From Spraguea lophii (Eukaryota; Microsporidia; Spragueidae): a DNA stretch of 64,000 nt. The notes beneath the pieces were generated by a model. It saw only the letters and a list, made by a program, of their open reading frames with translations. It made no database searches and had not been told where the DNA came from. Positions within the stretch are counted from its first letter, which is position 1. Every line of letters begins with the position of its first letter. The DNA lies in the NCBI GenBank assembly GCA_001887945.1, contig LDOQ01000212.1, positions 124,001-188,000 of the forward strand. Direction: 5' to 3'. Both the position numbers and the translations under genes were made by a program. Below are positions 18,991 to 29,022 of this stretch, one piece after another.

Positions 18991-21540
18991 TTATTGAAGT
19001 ATATTCAATATTTTAAGAATTTCAATAACTCCTTCTTTTTTAATTTTGGACGTGAAAAAATGTTCTTTATTAATTTCATTATTAAATTCGAAATATTGTT
19101 TTATATTTTCCCAATTTTTATTATGTTTTTCATTCAGTAAATTTACTGCATCCGTAAAATATTGATTGTCTGAATTTAAACATTGAACCAAATTGTCGAT
19201 AAAACAATCGACATTAAAATTACGTAGAAAATTGTATAAAACAAAACATCTTTTGTAGAAACTAGGATTTTTCAAATCGGGGAAAATATCTGGTATTGAA
19301 CTGGTAAAACAAAGTTCATCTTTTAGCATATATCTCCAGAAAGTATATACGTGCGCATTCTGATTATAATTATTCGATGTTGTAGCTTTTAGAAAGGAAT
19401 GTTCTTTATGGGCGTTTATTTTATTATGTATAAAACTTTCTAAAGAAGAACTTATACCATTCGTTAAAAAAACATAAATGCTCATTAATGTGGCCGTTTG
19501 TCCATCATAGCAGTTATTAATACAATCATTAAGATTATGAAGAATAGCGGTTATCATATCAGACTCTAAAGAGTTAATACGGACGATCACATTCTCAAGT
19601 AAAACCATTCGATGTTTTATTTGCTCTTTTGAATATAAACTTTTCTCGTCGTTAATCATTTCCTCCGCCTCAAATGTATTAATTATATAATTTTTAAGAA
19701 CTTCCTCCTCCTTTTTTCCGATTAGATCTTTAAATGAAGAATCCCATATTTTCAATATTTCATTTTTAGATAGGCTCATAGGTTTTAAGGTGGATTTATT
19801 GTTTTTAAGAATAGATTTTAGATTCCATTTCAATTCAAAATCTAAATTTTTATAAATTTCATGAAGTTCCATACAATCGAAATTTTCAATAATTTCTTCA
19901 TCTATATAAATACTCTTAAACAATAATTTTATATCCAATGCACCAATATTATTTTGATCGGAAAATATTTCTATTGGATTTCCAGATAAATCCAAAGACG
20001 ATATATTATGGTTGGAATTTAATATTTTTCTAGGAATTTTTTTGATTTCATTATTTGATAAATCAATATCATTTAAAGAATTTATTTCAAATATTTTAGG
20101 ATTAATACTTTTTAAACCACATCCGATGATAGAAAGATATTTCATTCGCTTTAAATCTATTATATTATTTGATATTGTTTTTAAATTACAATTTAAAATA
20201 GACATATTTTCTACATTCACACAGGAATATAAAATATCTGCAATGTTGTTACATCCAACAAATATAATTTTTTGTAATGTATTTTCTTTGGAAATAATTA
20301 TATTAGATGAATGTACAAATAAACATCTGATATTTTTAAATTTTTGAATAGGAAATTTCTGAATTTGATTTCCAGTCAGTTTTAAAGAACGAAGTTTTTC
20401 TAAATAAAATAATACATCGATATTCTTTATATAATTATTATCTAAATCTAAAAGCTCTAATTCATTTAGATTTTTAAACGAACATGGTATTTTTTCAATT
20501 TTATTGTCAGAAGCTTTGATTGATTTTAACTTTCCAAAGTTACCAAGTGCTGAAGGGAGTTTTGTAATTTGATTATTAGATATCTCTAAATCGGTTAATT
20601 TTTGAAATACAACAGGATCTAAATAGATATTATAAATACTGTTATTTTCTAAAAATAATGTTTGTAAACTGGATACAGGTCCTTTATCTATTACAAATTC
20701 TATTAAAGCATTATTTTTTAGAAATAGAGTTAATAAAGAATCAAGATATAAAATGTGTTTGTTGACATTACTAATCTTGTTATCGGACAAATCCAACAAC
20801 GTAAGATTTTTCAAGTTTATAAATTCTATTGGAAACGTGGATAAGTTATTATTTCTCAAATGTAATTCTTCTAATGTTACAATATTACCTAAAAAGATAT
20901 TATTATTAGTAATACCACAATTATTCATTTGTAAAAATTTCAAAGCGTCCTGCCCCACAAGAATTTTTTGAAATCTTTTACAATTTTCTGATCTGTTAAA
21001 ATTTGAATTTTTATCTGTTTTAAAATTACGCGGATAAGTTACATTCTGGAAATTTTTTGAAATAAACAATTGTACGACTTTAGGCAAATGGAAAGTCTCC
21101 GAAATCATGAGGTTGTTATTTTCTATCTCAAATATTTCAAGATTTAATAAATTATTTATTTCTGACGGTATACCTTCTATGTAATTATTTGATAAAATCA
21201 ATAAATTTAGTTTTTCTAGTGATAATATTTCTTTAGGTATTTTTGTAAATTTATTATTTGATAAGTTAAGTTTTTCCAACGTTTTTATCTTCGAAAACGT
21301 ATTTGGAAGAGATTTCAATTTATTTCCTTGTAAATTTAAGGTTTGTAAATATTTAAACAAATACAATTCTGAAGGTAGACTAGAAAGTTGAAACCCTGCA
21401 AGAATAAGTAAGTGTATATTATCATGTTCTTTTTTTATATCGATTTCAAATCCACATTTTTGTTTCATAAAGAATGACAAATTATCTAAGTTATCGCAAT
21501 AAAATAATTTAAAAATAATAAACAGTGGAAGAATATACAT
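18991..21540 (-). CDS. Secreted leucine-rich-repeat protein
   Basis: An 849-aa protein with an N-terminal signal peptide (MYILPLFIIFKLFYC). LRRs run from about residue 45 to 520 with the 23-residue pattern LxxLxLxxNxLxxLPxxI, for example LQTLNLQGNKLKSLP and LEKLNLSNNKFTKIP. The C-terminal 300 residues lack repeats and contain a helical, Cys-poor region. LRRs of this type bind proteins; a secreted one may act at the host or spore surface. Families of LRR proteins are expanded in several Nosema-like microsporidia. A second LRR gene starts at 62076. No CCC precedes the ATG. The interaction partner is unknown. Confidence 0.9.
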   Translation of the reverse strand: MYILPLFIIFKLFYCDNLDNLSFFMKQKCGFEIDIKKEHDNIHLLILAGFQLSSLPSELYLFKYLQTLNLQGNKLKSLPNTFSKIKTLEKLNLSNNKFTKIPKEILSLEKLNLLILSNNYIEGIPSEINNLLNLEIFEIENNNLMISETFHLPKVVQLFISKNFQNVTYPRNFKTDKNSNFNRSENCKRFQKILVGQDALKFLQMNNCGITNNNIFLGNIVTLEELHLRNNNLSTFPIEFINLKNLTLLDLSDNKISNVNKHILYLDSLLTLFLKNNALIEFVIDKGPVSSLQTLFLENNSIYNIYLDPVVFQKLTDLEISNNQITKLPSALGNFGKLKSIKASDNKIEKIPCSFKNLNELELLDLDNNYIKNIDVLFYLEKLRSLKLTGNQIQKFPIQKFKNIRCLFVHSSNIIISKENTLQKIIFVGCNNIADILYSCVNVENMSILNCNLKTISNNIIDLKRMKYLSIIGCGLKSINPKIFEINSLNDIDLSNNEIKKIPRKILNSNHNISSLDLSGNPIEIFSDQNNIGALDIKLLFKSIYIDEEIIENFDCMELHEIYKNLDFELKWNLKSILKNNKSTLKPMSLSKNEILKIWDSSFKDLIGKKEEEVLKNYIINTFEAEEMINDEKSLYSKEQIKHRMVLLENVIVRINSLESDMITAILHNLNDCINNCYDGQTATLMSIYVFLTNGISSSLESFIHNKINAHKEHSFLKATTSNNYNQNAHVYTFWRYMLKDELCFTSSIPDIFPDLKNPSFYKRCFVLYNFLRNFNVDCFIDNLVQCLNSDNQYFTDAVNLLNEKHNKNWENIKQYFEFNNEINKEHFFTSKIKKEGVIEILKILNILQ

Positions 21541-21765
21541 AGATTAGTTTACAATAATTTATTAAATAGTTTTTAATATTCTTGATATGGTCAAAATTAT
21601 ATAATTAAATTTTTAATTCGACGCTGTGGATTTTTAAAAGTATATTTATATTTTTATAATCAAATATCGGAGTATTTACAATTTTTGTCAAAAGACATCA
21701 AAAATAAATGAAAGTTAAAAAATAAATGTTTTATTGTAAATTTCTTTTTAAGATATTGTTTTTAA

Positions 21766-22500
21766 TTAGAAAAAAAATGAGTATAGATATACTACAAAGT
21801 TTACAGCACCAAATGCACCGAATGCAAGAAGTATCAAATCTTTTTTATTAAATTCTATTTCAAACTTGCTAGGATTACTATCTTCATTATCCTGTTGACA
21901 ACTTTGGCATGACGGTACATAACCGTCCTGCTTTTCCCCTTGTAAAACTTCTTTTTTACAATATTGCTTATGCTTGGATTTACATTTTCTTTTCCTTCTA
22001 ATTTTTTTCTGATTAAAGTTCTTTGTGAAATGCTTCCTATGCTTTTCACCGTCGGATGCTCCTTCTTCTCTACGACCCATACATTGATCACTATCAGTAC
22101 TGGAATCCGTATATTTTTCATATCGATAATTTATAGGTTCAAACCCGATACTTTTTTTACGATTTAAGCGAACATATCCTTCTTCGGGCGCATAAAAATA
22201 TGTAGTTTCTCCGATATGATCACTACTATGATTTTTTGCTACGCAATGAGGTTTTTCAAAATTAAATTCTGAATGATGTTTAAGATTTTCATTGTAATGT
22301 GCATCAAGCCGAGGTTCGTCATGACAACATGGTAATGTTGTCTGCTCCGCATCTCTATCCTCAATATCTTTAGTGCCACTTGAACTGCTTGCATTAATAT
22401 TATAATTCTTCATCGGTTTTCCTGTAAGATACTTTCTATTACTCCCGTTATTCGTAGATCCCCGTGTTATTATAAACAGCAAAAATATTTTAATTACCAT
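21766..22500 (-). CDS. Putative secreted or membrane-anchored, Cys- and His-rich orphan protein
   Basis: Not recognised. Residues 1-14 (MVIKIFLLFIITRG) look like a short signal peptide and the final ~20 residues form a hydrophobic segment ending LYSFFF. The ectodomain is polar, with CC and CxxC pairs (PCCHDE, PSCQSCQ), many His, and a basic run around residues 160-185 (KKIRRKRKCKSKHK). The layout is a small type I surface protein. Base composition is less AT-rich than nearby housekeeping genes. No CCC at the start. Confidence 0.7.
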   Translation of the reverse strand: MVIKIFLLFIITRGSTNNGSNRKYLTGKPMKNYNINASSSSGTKDIEDRDAEQTTLPCCHDEPRLDAHYNENLKHHSEFNFEKPHCVAKNHSSDHIGETTYFYAPEEGYVRLNRKKSIGFEPINYRYEKYTDSSTDSDQCMGRREEGASDGEKHRKHFTKNFNQKKIRRKRKCKSKHKQYCKKEVLQGEKQDGYVPSCQSCQQDNEDSNPSKFEIEFNKKDLILLAFGAFGAVNFVVYLYSFFF

Positions 22501-23144
22501 TACTGTTGTTTTCTCAACAAATATTATTTATATAGAACAAATATAGAAATATGACTTTTTTCTTTTTTTAGAAATACACTTATAAATTCAAAGGTGAATA
22601 TAAAAACATATTGTTTCATTTTATTATAAAAATATTTTTTTGGTAAAAAAATATAACAGAAGTTAAAAAAAATATAATAAAATTTCATAAACCAAAAAAA
22701 GACTTTTAAAAGCGATACGACGTTTTTAGCAAATAGAATATTCCAAAGAACGTTTATTATCCCGATAGGCCATCTTTATTTTCATTAAAATTAATGACCA
22801 ATTAACCATAAAACTCAGATCGGTAAGTTTCATTGTATAACTGACAGTTAACTTAAAAACAGACATTTTATATTTTATAATATAACATAATAACAATTAT
22901 ACAATTGAATATGTTGAATTTTTACATAACAACATTTAAACCTATAATAAAAATAAGTAGAATTTATGTCAATATTAAATTGATACATAATATAATTATA
23001 ATTTTATAAAATTATTTAAACGGCATTTTATTTTTATATCGATATTTGTTCTATACACGAGAAAAGTAAATAGTCGATGTAAACAGCATCTGTCAAAGAA
23101 TGACTTTTTCTTTTGAAATATTTAAGAAACTAAATATTAAATAA

Positions 23145-23306
23145 ATGGCTTTTCATCATAAGTTTCTTAAATACAATTTATTATCTAAATCTGGCTTTCA
23201 ACAAAATTCTGGTGACCCCGGTAATTTCACGGTTAACGTATCATCGTCATCTAACAGGTTGTCTCCCATATCCGCAACTTATAATAGTCTTCTATCTTTA
23301 CAATGA
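23145..23306 (+). CDS. Possible small ORF (53 aa)
   Basis: An ATG-to-TGA frame whose codons are more balanced than the flanking sequence, with GGTGACCCCGG, CATCGTCATC and GTCTCCC stretches in an otherwise AT-only spacer. The product is Ser/Asn-rich (VNVSSSSNRLSP) with no signal peptide or membrane segment. It could be a short gene, a fragment of a decayed one, or chance. There is no CCC at its start. Confidence 0.3.
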   Translation: MAFHHKFLKYNLLSKSGFQQNSGDPGNFTVNVSSSSNRLSPISATYNSLLSLQ

Positions 23307-23879
23307 ATATAAATAATACAATAAAGTTTTATTATTTATATAGATCGTGCTTTTTAAAACATTTAGTTCAATAACAGAGATAATAAAACCAATTTTGAAT
23401 TAAATCAATTGTTCAAAGGTGTAAAACTTCAATCATATAAAATTACCACCAATTGATAATTGCTGAATTATTTTAGGATAATTTGAAGATTCATAATTTT
23501 CCTATAAATGTTTATTATCTTTTCCTTGTATATATTGTATTTTTCTTTTTTAAAATATTATTTATTATTCGGGTCGTAACCTATATTTTAAATCTAATAA
23601 AATTTATTTTGTATGTATGAATAATATTGTTAATCTATTTATAGTTTATGGTTATAATTGAGAACTAATGAGCTTTTTTATTTTCATAATTTTCATGTAA
23701 CTAGATAATAGAAGTTTTAAATTTTTAGATGAGAAAATAGAGAAAAGATGATGCTTTCACTTTCAAATTTAATAACTATTTTCTTTGGTAAAACAAATAT
23801 TTATCTTTTATAAATACTATAATTAAAGGTTATAACTACATATTATTGTTAAGAAGGTTTAATTATAGATGTTTCATAT

Positions 23880-23975
23880 AAAAATATAATTCTATAAAGA
23901 ATATATGTTTTCAAAAATCATAAACCACAATAGGTTACAGTCAACCAAGAAATTTCTATAAATAAAAGTTTTATT
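23880..23975 (+). mobile_element. Decayed 3' part of the tRNA-derived retroposon
   Basis: Reads AAACCACAATAGGTTACAG, then CAACCAAGAAATTTC and TATAAATAAAAGTTTTATTT with an A-rich end. This parallels the final 65 bases of the intact copies. Upstream parts have decayed. Confidence 0.65.
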
Positions 23976-24008
23976 TAAAAAAAAAATATATGTAATATAA
24001 ATTTTATT

Positions 24009-24389
24009 TTAAAATAAATTGCATAATTTAGACACTATAAATAATACAGTCAACAATAAAAACACTGCTAAAATTATTTTCAACCCTAAAAATGCCTTCT
24101 TATTTTTTCTTACTCTATGTAATTGTTTTTCAAAATCTATATTTAATTTTACAATATATTCTTTATAATCTTGAGCATTATCATCGTATTGTCCTGAATT
24201 ATAACAATTAACAATTTCATCTACTCCAACTTCTGGTAAGGGTCTTGGAATAACAATGGGTGTATTTTGTATAAACTTGGTTTTAAGTTTTATATCTTTC
24301 GCTTTGGGTGTATTTGATTTATTTTCTGTTGTATTTTTAACACTTGGTATGGTATTACTAGGGGGTTTTGGCTTTTTCTGTGTCTCCAT
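24009..24389 (-). CDS. Small protein with C-terminal transmembrane anchor
   Basis: Not recognised. The 126-aa product starts METQKKPKPPSNTIP and has a Pro/Lys/Thr-rich, probably disordered first half. A short conserved-looking block follows (VDEIVNCYNSGQYDDNAQDY), then a basic helix, and residues about 102-122 are a single hydrophobic span (LGLKIILAVFLLLTVLFIV) near the C-terminus. This topology suggests a tail-anchored ER or mitosomal protein. No SNARE heptads are evident. No CCC near the start. Confidence 0.6.
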   Translation of the reverse strand: METQKKPKPPSNTIPSVKNTTENKSNTPKAKDIKLKTKFIQNTPIVIPRPLPEVGVDEIVNCYNSGQYDDNAQDYKEYIVKLNIDFEKQLHRVRKNKKAFLGLKIILAVFLLLTVLFIVSKLCNLF

Positions 24390-24784
24390 AAGAAAACGGA
24401 GATAAGTTTTTTTTTAAAATGGTTAGCAACAAATAAGATGTGATAATAATTATCTCCTTAAAATTAAGGAGTGAGTATGTCGGTTATTTATTATTTAAGT
24501 GTATAAAAGTTAGAAATAAATTTATTAAAATGAGAGTTAATAAATTTTAACCAATGATGAAAAAATAATATAAAAAAATATAAAAATAATTATTATGTAA
24601 TTCAGTTAAATCATAAAGATCGATTTAATTAAGAATGCTTAACAATTAATAACAAGAAAATATAAAAATAATTTTAAATAAAGAAGAATATGAACATATT
24701 TTTTAATCTTATAATTCAATAATATAATTTTTGTTACAACCCACTTATGTTTTTGCTTATAAATTTTTTCACCCATATTCAACT
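24390..24784. other. Intergenic between divergent genes
   Basis: AT-rich spacer. The only signal seen is the CCC at 24772-24774 upstream of eIF1A. Confidence 0.5.
24772..24774 (+). promoter_or_regulatory. CCC core-promoter motif upstream of eIF1A
   Basis: CCC 10 bases before the ATG at 24785. The longer frame from 24731 starts upstream of it and adds residues foreign to eIF1A. Confidence 0.6.
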
Positions 24785-25141
24785 ATGGCAAAAAATAAAT
24801 CCAAAAGAAAACAAAATGTACCAACAACATTAGAATATTCTGAAGAGGGTGTATCAATATATGGACAAGTTCTTAAACCATTAGGCAGTTGTCGATTCAA
24901 AGTTAGCTGTTCTGATTCTATAATACGAGTATGTAAGGCTAGAGGATCATTTCATAGAAGAGTGTGGATAAATGAATCAGATATAGTATTGCTAGTGTTT
25001 AGAGAAGGGGAACCAAATAAAGGAGATATCGTAAGAAAATATTTACCTCATGAAGTTAAAGTATTGAGAGATAGTAAAGAAATACCAGAAAACTTTAATA
25101 GAGAAGAAACAGTAACAAACTTTGAATTTGAAACAATTTAA
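24785..25141 (+). CDS. TIF11: Translation initiation factor eIF1A
   Basis: A 118-aa OB-fold protein that binds the 40S A site and promotes scanning and start-codon choice. The N-terminal tail is short and basic (MAKNKSKRKQN), followed by the OB core with YGQVLKPLGSCRFKV, ICKARGSFHRRVWI-like residues (here VCKARGSFHRRVWI) and DIVLLVFREGEPNKGDIVRKY, all family hallmarks. The acidic C-terminal tail is much reduced compared with yeast. The start follows CCC and matches the family N-terminus. Confidence 0.95.
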   Translation: MAKNKSKRKQNVPTTLEYSEEGVSIYGQVLKPLGSCRFKVSCSDSIIRVCKARGSFHRRVWINESDIVLLVFREGEPNKGDIVRKYLPHEVKVLRDSKEIPENFNREETVTNFEFETI

Positions 25142-25247
25142 ATTATAAAAATAAAATTTATTAAAAATATTTTTAATACGGTAAATCGAAATAAAATTTT
25201 ATAGGAAGATGGTTGATTTTTTCTTCCTTTAATAAATAAAAATAAAT

Positions 25248-26837
25248 TTATTCAAAACTTACTATCTCACCTTCTCTTATAAAATCCAAACCTACTGTAT
25301 GTCCTACTAAATCTCTTATATTATTTATTCCATATTTTATCATTGCTGGTCTTTCTAAGGATAATCCCCATGCTATAACCCTTACATCTTCTTCATATCC
25401 CATAGGACGTAACATTTCTGGTCGGAATATTCCTGAATTACCTACTTCCATCCATTTCTTAAGTATGGGGTGGTATGCAAAAATTTCTAAGGATGGTTCG
25501 GTATATGGATTATACGCTGGCTTGAATTTTATTTTCTCAAATTTCAATTTTTTGAAAAATTCTTCTAAAATTCCCATTAAATTACTTAGATTTAAATTTT
25601 TATCACAAACCAATCCTTCTATTTGCTGAAATTCACTTAAATGCGTAGCATCCAAAGATTCATTTCTAAATACTCTATCAATAGCAAATAGTTTGAATGG
25701 TTTAAATTCTTCCCCGTTGTCCTTTCTTTGTTTCATGATTTCATAAAGATATTTGGTACTTATGGCTGTTGTATGTGTTCTTAATACATTTTTTCTGGTT
25801 TCTTCTTCTTTCCAATTTCCTTTATATCCATCAGAACCATAACCTCCAATGCTGTGTATATCTTTTATTTTTTTCATGTATTCTTCAGGAATATCCTTAG
25901 TGGTTTTAGGATTGCTTAAGAAAAATGTATCTTGAAGATCTCTAGATGGGTGATCCTGTGGTTGGAACAGAGCATCAAAATTCCAAAATGAAGATTCAAC
26001 ATATCTACTAGTATCCATCTCTTCGAATCCCAACTGTAAAAATATCTGTCGGAATTCTTCTTTTATTTTGTTGAGTGGATGAAGAGCTCCATTCTTAGGT
26101 AAATTACCAGCAGTATTAAAATTATAATCTTTTAAATTTTTATAATCTGTAGAAGGATTGTTTATCATTTCTGCTGTAACTTCTGCAACAAGATTTTTTT
26201 TATCTAAATAGAAATCAACATCCTTCTCTATTAAGTATTTTCTTATCTTCTTTTTTATAAGATATTTTCTTTTTTTCAATATTTCCACATCTTTTTTATT
26301 CAAAGGCATCATATTTTCTATTTGTTCAAATATTTCAATATCATCCCCAATATTATAATTTTCTTTAAAATCTTTTATTCTATCTTCTACTTCTTTCATC
26401 CTACCAAGATTTTCTCTTACTCCATCTTTTATTTCACAATCACACAAAACAATTTTATTATCTTTTAATTGTATCCATTTGTTCTTCATAGCATAACTGA
26501 ATCCTATAGATCTATCTGATCCCTTCTTATTCTTTTTACCATCTTCTGTAACATTTATATTACTGAATTCTCCATCTCCATTATTTCTTATATTTTCTAT
26601 ATAAATATATTCTGGGGATCCTTTCTCAACAACATCTACTGCTTCATTGGTCAAACCATAATATTCCTTTTCTTCTATTTGATATTTTATCTTTTTTAAG
26701 CTTTCTAACTTTAAGATAGCACCATGGATTTTTTCGTCCATATCTAATAAAGATAAGCTTTCCGAGGAAATAAGTATTTCTGTAATTTTTTCACAGAAAT
26801 TATCAACTGTAAGAAGATCATTATTTTTATATGACAT
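25248..26837 (-). CDS. FRS2: Phenylalanyl-tRNA synthetase alpha subunit
   Basis: The catalytic alpha subunit of the heterotetrameric cytosolic PheRS. The class II core is in the C-terminal half: FWNFDALFQPQDHPSRD (motif 1 region), RVFRNESLDATHLSEFQQIEG (motif 2 region, written in parts), and GLSLERPAMIKYGI (motif 3). N-terminal winged-helix-like domains occupy the first 200 residues. The start at 26837 (529 aa) follows CCCTAAGT; the longer frame to 26870 adds only a hydrophobic stub. A retroposon head begins just 42 bases upstream of this start. Confidence 0.95.
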   Translation of the reverse strand: MSYKNNDLLTVDNFCEKITEILISSESLSLLDMDEKIHGAILKLESLKKIKYQIEEKEYYGLTNEAVDVVEKGSPEYIYIENIRNNGDGEFSNINVTEDGKKNKKGSDRSIGFSYAMKNKWIQLKDNKIVLCDCEIKDGVRENLGRMKEVEDRIKDFKENYNIGDDIEIFEQIENMMPLNKKDVEILKKRKYLIKKKIRKYLIEKDVDFYLDKKNLVAEVTAEMINNPSTDYKNLKDYNFNTAGNLPKNGALHPLNKIKEEFRQIFLQLGFEEMDTSRYVESSFWNFDALFQPQDHPSRDLQDTFFLSNPKTTKDIPEEYMKKIKDIHSIGGYGSDGYKGNWKEEETRKNVLRTHTTAISTKYLYEIMKQRKDNGEEFKPFKLFAIDRVFRNESLDATHLSEFQQIEGLVCDKNLNLSNLMGILEEFFKKLKFEKIKFKPAYNPYTEPSLEIFAYHPILKKWMEVGNSGIFRPEMLRPMGYEEDVRVIAWGLSLERPAMIKYGINNIRDLVGHTVGLDFIREGEIVSFE

Positions 26838-26842
26838 ACTTA

Positions 26843-26845
26843 GGG
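26843..26845 (-). promoter_or_regulatory. CCC core-promoter motif deciding the PheRS alpha start
   Basis: CCCTAAGT stands between the two candidate ATGs, so the inner one at 26837 is used. Confidence 0.6.
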
Positions 26846-26878
26846 CAAAAAAAGATTTATATATAAACAAAAAAATTA

Positions 26879-27362
26879 GATCCGGTTAGCCCATTGGACG
26901 TGCTGTGGTAACAAAACCCCAAGCTTTGGAAGTTCGAATCCCGCATTCAAAAAATTTTTTTAAAAAAAAACAATAAAAGATAGTGGCGATGGAAAAAAAA
27001 GAAGCGTTAGGTTAAGAGCTCAACAACGTAACTTGACTATTCTTTACACAACAACTCAGTTATTACATTAAAAAATTCTATGACTGGTATAATTATAATC
27101 CTTGTATTGGTTTGTGATTTGACGAATATTATATCAAAAGGGGGATAGCAATCTCCTTAAGATTATGAGTGGGATAGCAATGCACACCATATACAAAATT
27201 TCAACATCTTCGAATATAAAGTAAGATGAAATTAATGTATATATGTTTCGAAACTAGTTAATAAGAAATTAAATATGCTTTAAGGACCAAAAACCATAGA
27301 CCGCAGTAGATTATAACAAGTTAAGAACCCTATATAAATAAAAATTTTGTTTAAAAAAATTA
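26879..27362 (+). mobile_element. tRNA-derived SINE-like retroposon, old full-length copy
   Basis: The tRNA-like head (26882-26950) has an A-box-like TTAGCCCATTGG and B box AGTTCGAATCC. The shared body follows with TTGGTTTGTGATTTGACGAAT, GCACACCATATACAAAATTTC and ATATATGTTTCGAAACTAGTT blocks, and the tail is TATAAATAAAAATTTTGTTTAAA. A 10-base direct repeat AAAAAAATTA flanks it (26869-26878 and 27353-27362) but merges with the A-rich tail, so it is weak. It is more diverged and AT-richer than the other copies. The head is not a working tRNA: stems do not pair. Confidence 0.85.
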
Positions 27363-27494
27363 AATAAAAACTTCATCTCCTTTAAAATAAAAATGATTTA
27401 AACGTTATTTTAAAATTAATTAATTAATTTTAATGCATAAATATTTTTGTATTTTCTATTATTCTTTTTTTGTTTACAGAAATTTAATTTTTTA

Positions 27495-27498
27495 CCCC
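27495..27498 (+). promoter_or_regulatory. CCCC core-promoter motif deciding a start
   Basis: CCCC six bases before the ATG at 27505. The frame's earlier ATG at 27433 lies upstream of it. Confidence 0.6.
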
Positions 27499-27504
27499 TC
27501 AATA

Positions 27505-29022
27505 ATGCATAATCAAGATACCGATAAAACAACAGAAACTTATAACAATGACTCAACAATACCTAATAATGATGAATCAGGTATTGGAAATATAAAAGAT
27601 GATAATATCTCTTATACAAACTTAAATAAAATAGAAGAGGATAATATAAATGAAGCAAACAATAATGAAAATAAGGAAAAAGACCCAAAAAATCATAATT
27701 CAAATAAAGAACAAATTAATAATAATCCAAATATCAAAACCTTTCTTAACAATGAGAGTAATATAAAATCTGAATATGAAAAAAATAAATTAAAAAGAAC
27801 AGAACTTTCTAAAAAGATTGAAGAATATAAAAAGTTGTTTAAACGTCTAAGACAAGCAGAATTATTGATAGATAAAAAATCACTTAGAAAAAAACTTAGT
27901 GCAGAAGAACAAAATTATAATAGGATTAAAACTGTAAAAAGATTAAGACTTTATTTTAATATAGAAAAGATAGAAAATAAAGATGAAGGGGTTGCTCCTA
28001 GCTTCAAATTAAATATTAACGGTAAGATAGTTAACGATTATAGTACTGAACCTTCTTTGAAAATGACACAATTTATAAACTCCCTTATAATATCCCCAGA
28101 GAATGGAGAATTTAAAAATAATAATAACAAATATTACATAGGTGAAAATATAATAGGAATAACAGAAGAAGAAAATAATACACCATTAGAATCTGAAAAT
28201 GTAAAAAGAAGAAAAGTAGCTAAAGAAACAGAAGAAAAAATATTTTTAGAAGAAATACATAAAATTTTTGAATGGAATAAACAAAAGAACATTTTAACAG
28301 GTAATCACTTTGAATTTGACACTTTTGAATTTAAGATTAATAACACTACCAACACTCTCCTAAAATGTTATTTTGAATTTGAAAATACCCAAGACCTTCA
28401 TAAATTATCACCCAAGCTTTCTTATCTTTTAAAAAGAAAAGTAGGAACAAAAACAGATATAATCATAGATATTTGGAAATATATAAAAACCACTAAACTC
28501 CCAATACAACAAATAGAAAATGATAAACGGGTTACATGCGACACTTTACTTAATTCCATATTCAATATTGATTCTTTCACCTACAAACAAATACCCATCC
28601 TCATAAACGATCATCTTCTCCCTTTAGATAATCTTATAATAGAATTACCATTGGATAATTATGAGCGTACAATAGACATAATATTAGAAATTGATGATTT
28701 ATATGAATTTCCAATTATTTATAAATCTAATGATTTACAATTATTAGAAAATAAAATAAATGAAATTAACGATGCTATCATAAGAACAGAAGAGAAAATA
28801 GATAATTTAAATAAATTTATCATCAATCCAATAGAATTCATAAATGGATGGGTACTTAATAATTCTAAAGATTTAATAAATGGATACGTAGAAGATAATG
28901 AAGTAGAAGAAAATACTACAGGTAGTATAAAAGCATATAATAATCAATTATTAGATTGTGAGTATTTTAAAAATCCAGTTGTACAAGAAGCTATATATTA
29001 TTTATTACAATCTTATAAATAA
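27505..29022 (+). CDS. RSC6: SWI/SNF or RSC complex subunit, Swp73/Rsc6 (BAF60) family
   Basis: A 505-aa protein. The first 75 residues are Asn/Asp/Glu-rich and disordered. A coiled coil (about 95-145) leads into VKRLRLYFNIEKI and SFKLNINGKIVND, matching the BAF60 block before the SWIB domain. The SWIB-like region (about 300-385) reads HKLSPKLSYLLKRKVGTKTDII then IDIWKYIKTTKLPIQ and CDTLLNSIFNIDSFTYKQIPILI, as in Swp73/Rsc6/SMARCD. This subunit is a core scaffold of ATP-dependent chromatin remodellers. Whether it belongs to SWI/SNF or RSC cannot be told. An Epl1-like gene lies 5 kb away. Confidence 0.82.
   Translation: MHNQDTDKTTETYNNDSTIPNNDESGIGNIKDDNISYTNLNKIEEDNINEANNNENKEKDPKNHNSNKEQINNNPNIKTFLNNESNIKSEYEKNKLKRTELSKKIEEYKKLFKRLRQAELLIDKKSLRKKLSAEEQNYNRIKTVKRLRLYFNIEKIENKDEGVAPSFKLNINGKIVNDYSTEPSLKMTQFINSLIISPENGEFKNNNNKYYIGENIIGITEEENNTPLESENVKRRKVAKETEEKIFLEEIHKIFEWNKQKNILTGNHFEFDTFEFKINNTTNTLLKCYFEFENTQDLHKLSPKLSYLLKRKVGTKTDIIIDIWKYIKTTKLPIQQIENDKRVTCDTLLNSIFNIDSFTYKQIPILINDHLLPLDNLIIELPLDNYERTIDIILEIDDLYEFPIIYKSNDLQLLENKINEINDAIIRTEEKIDNLNKFIINPIEFINGWVLNNSKDLINGYVEDNEVEENTTGSIKAYNNQLLDCEYFKNPVVQEAIYYLLQSYK

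Larger units (their letters stand above)
22501..24008. other. Long intergenic region with one tiny frame and a retroposon relic
   Basis: 1.5 kb holding a 53-codon frame at 23145 and a decayed retroposon 3' end at about 23880-23975. The rest is AT-rich with nothing identified. Confidence 0.5.

Noticed and set aside
26882..26950. tRNA gene candidate at the head of the 26.9-kb retroposon
   Set aside because: A and B boxes are recognisable but acceptor, anticodon and T stems do not pair, and the sequence continues into the shared repeat body. It is a SINE head, not a tRNA.
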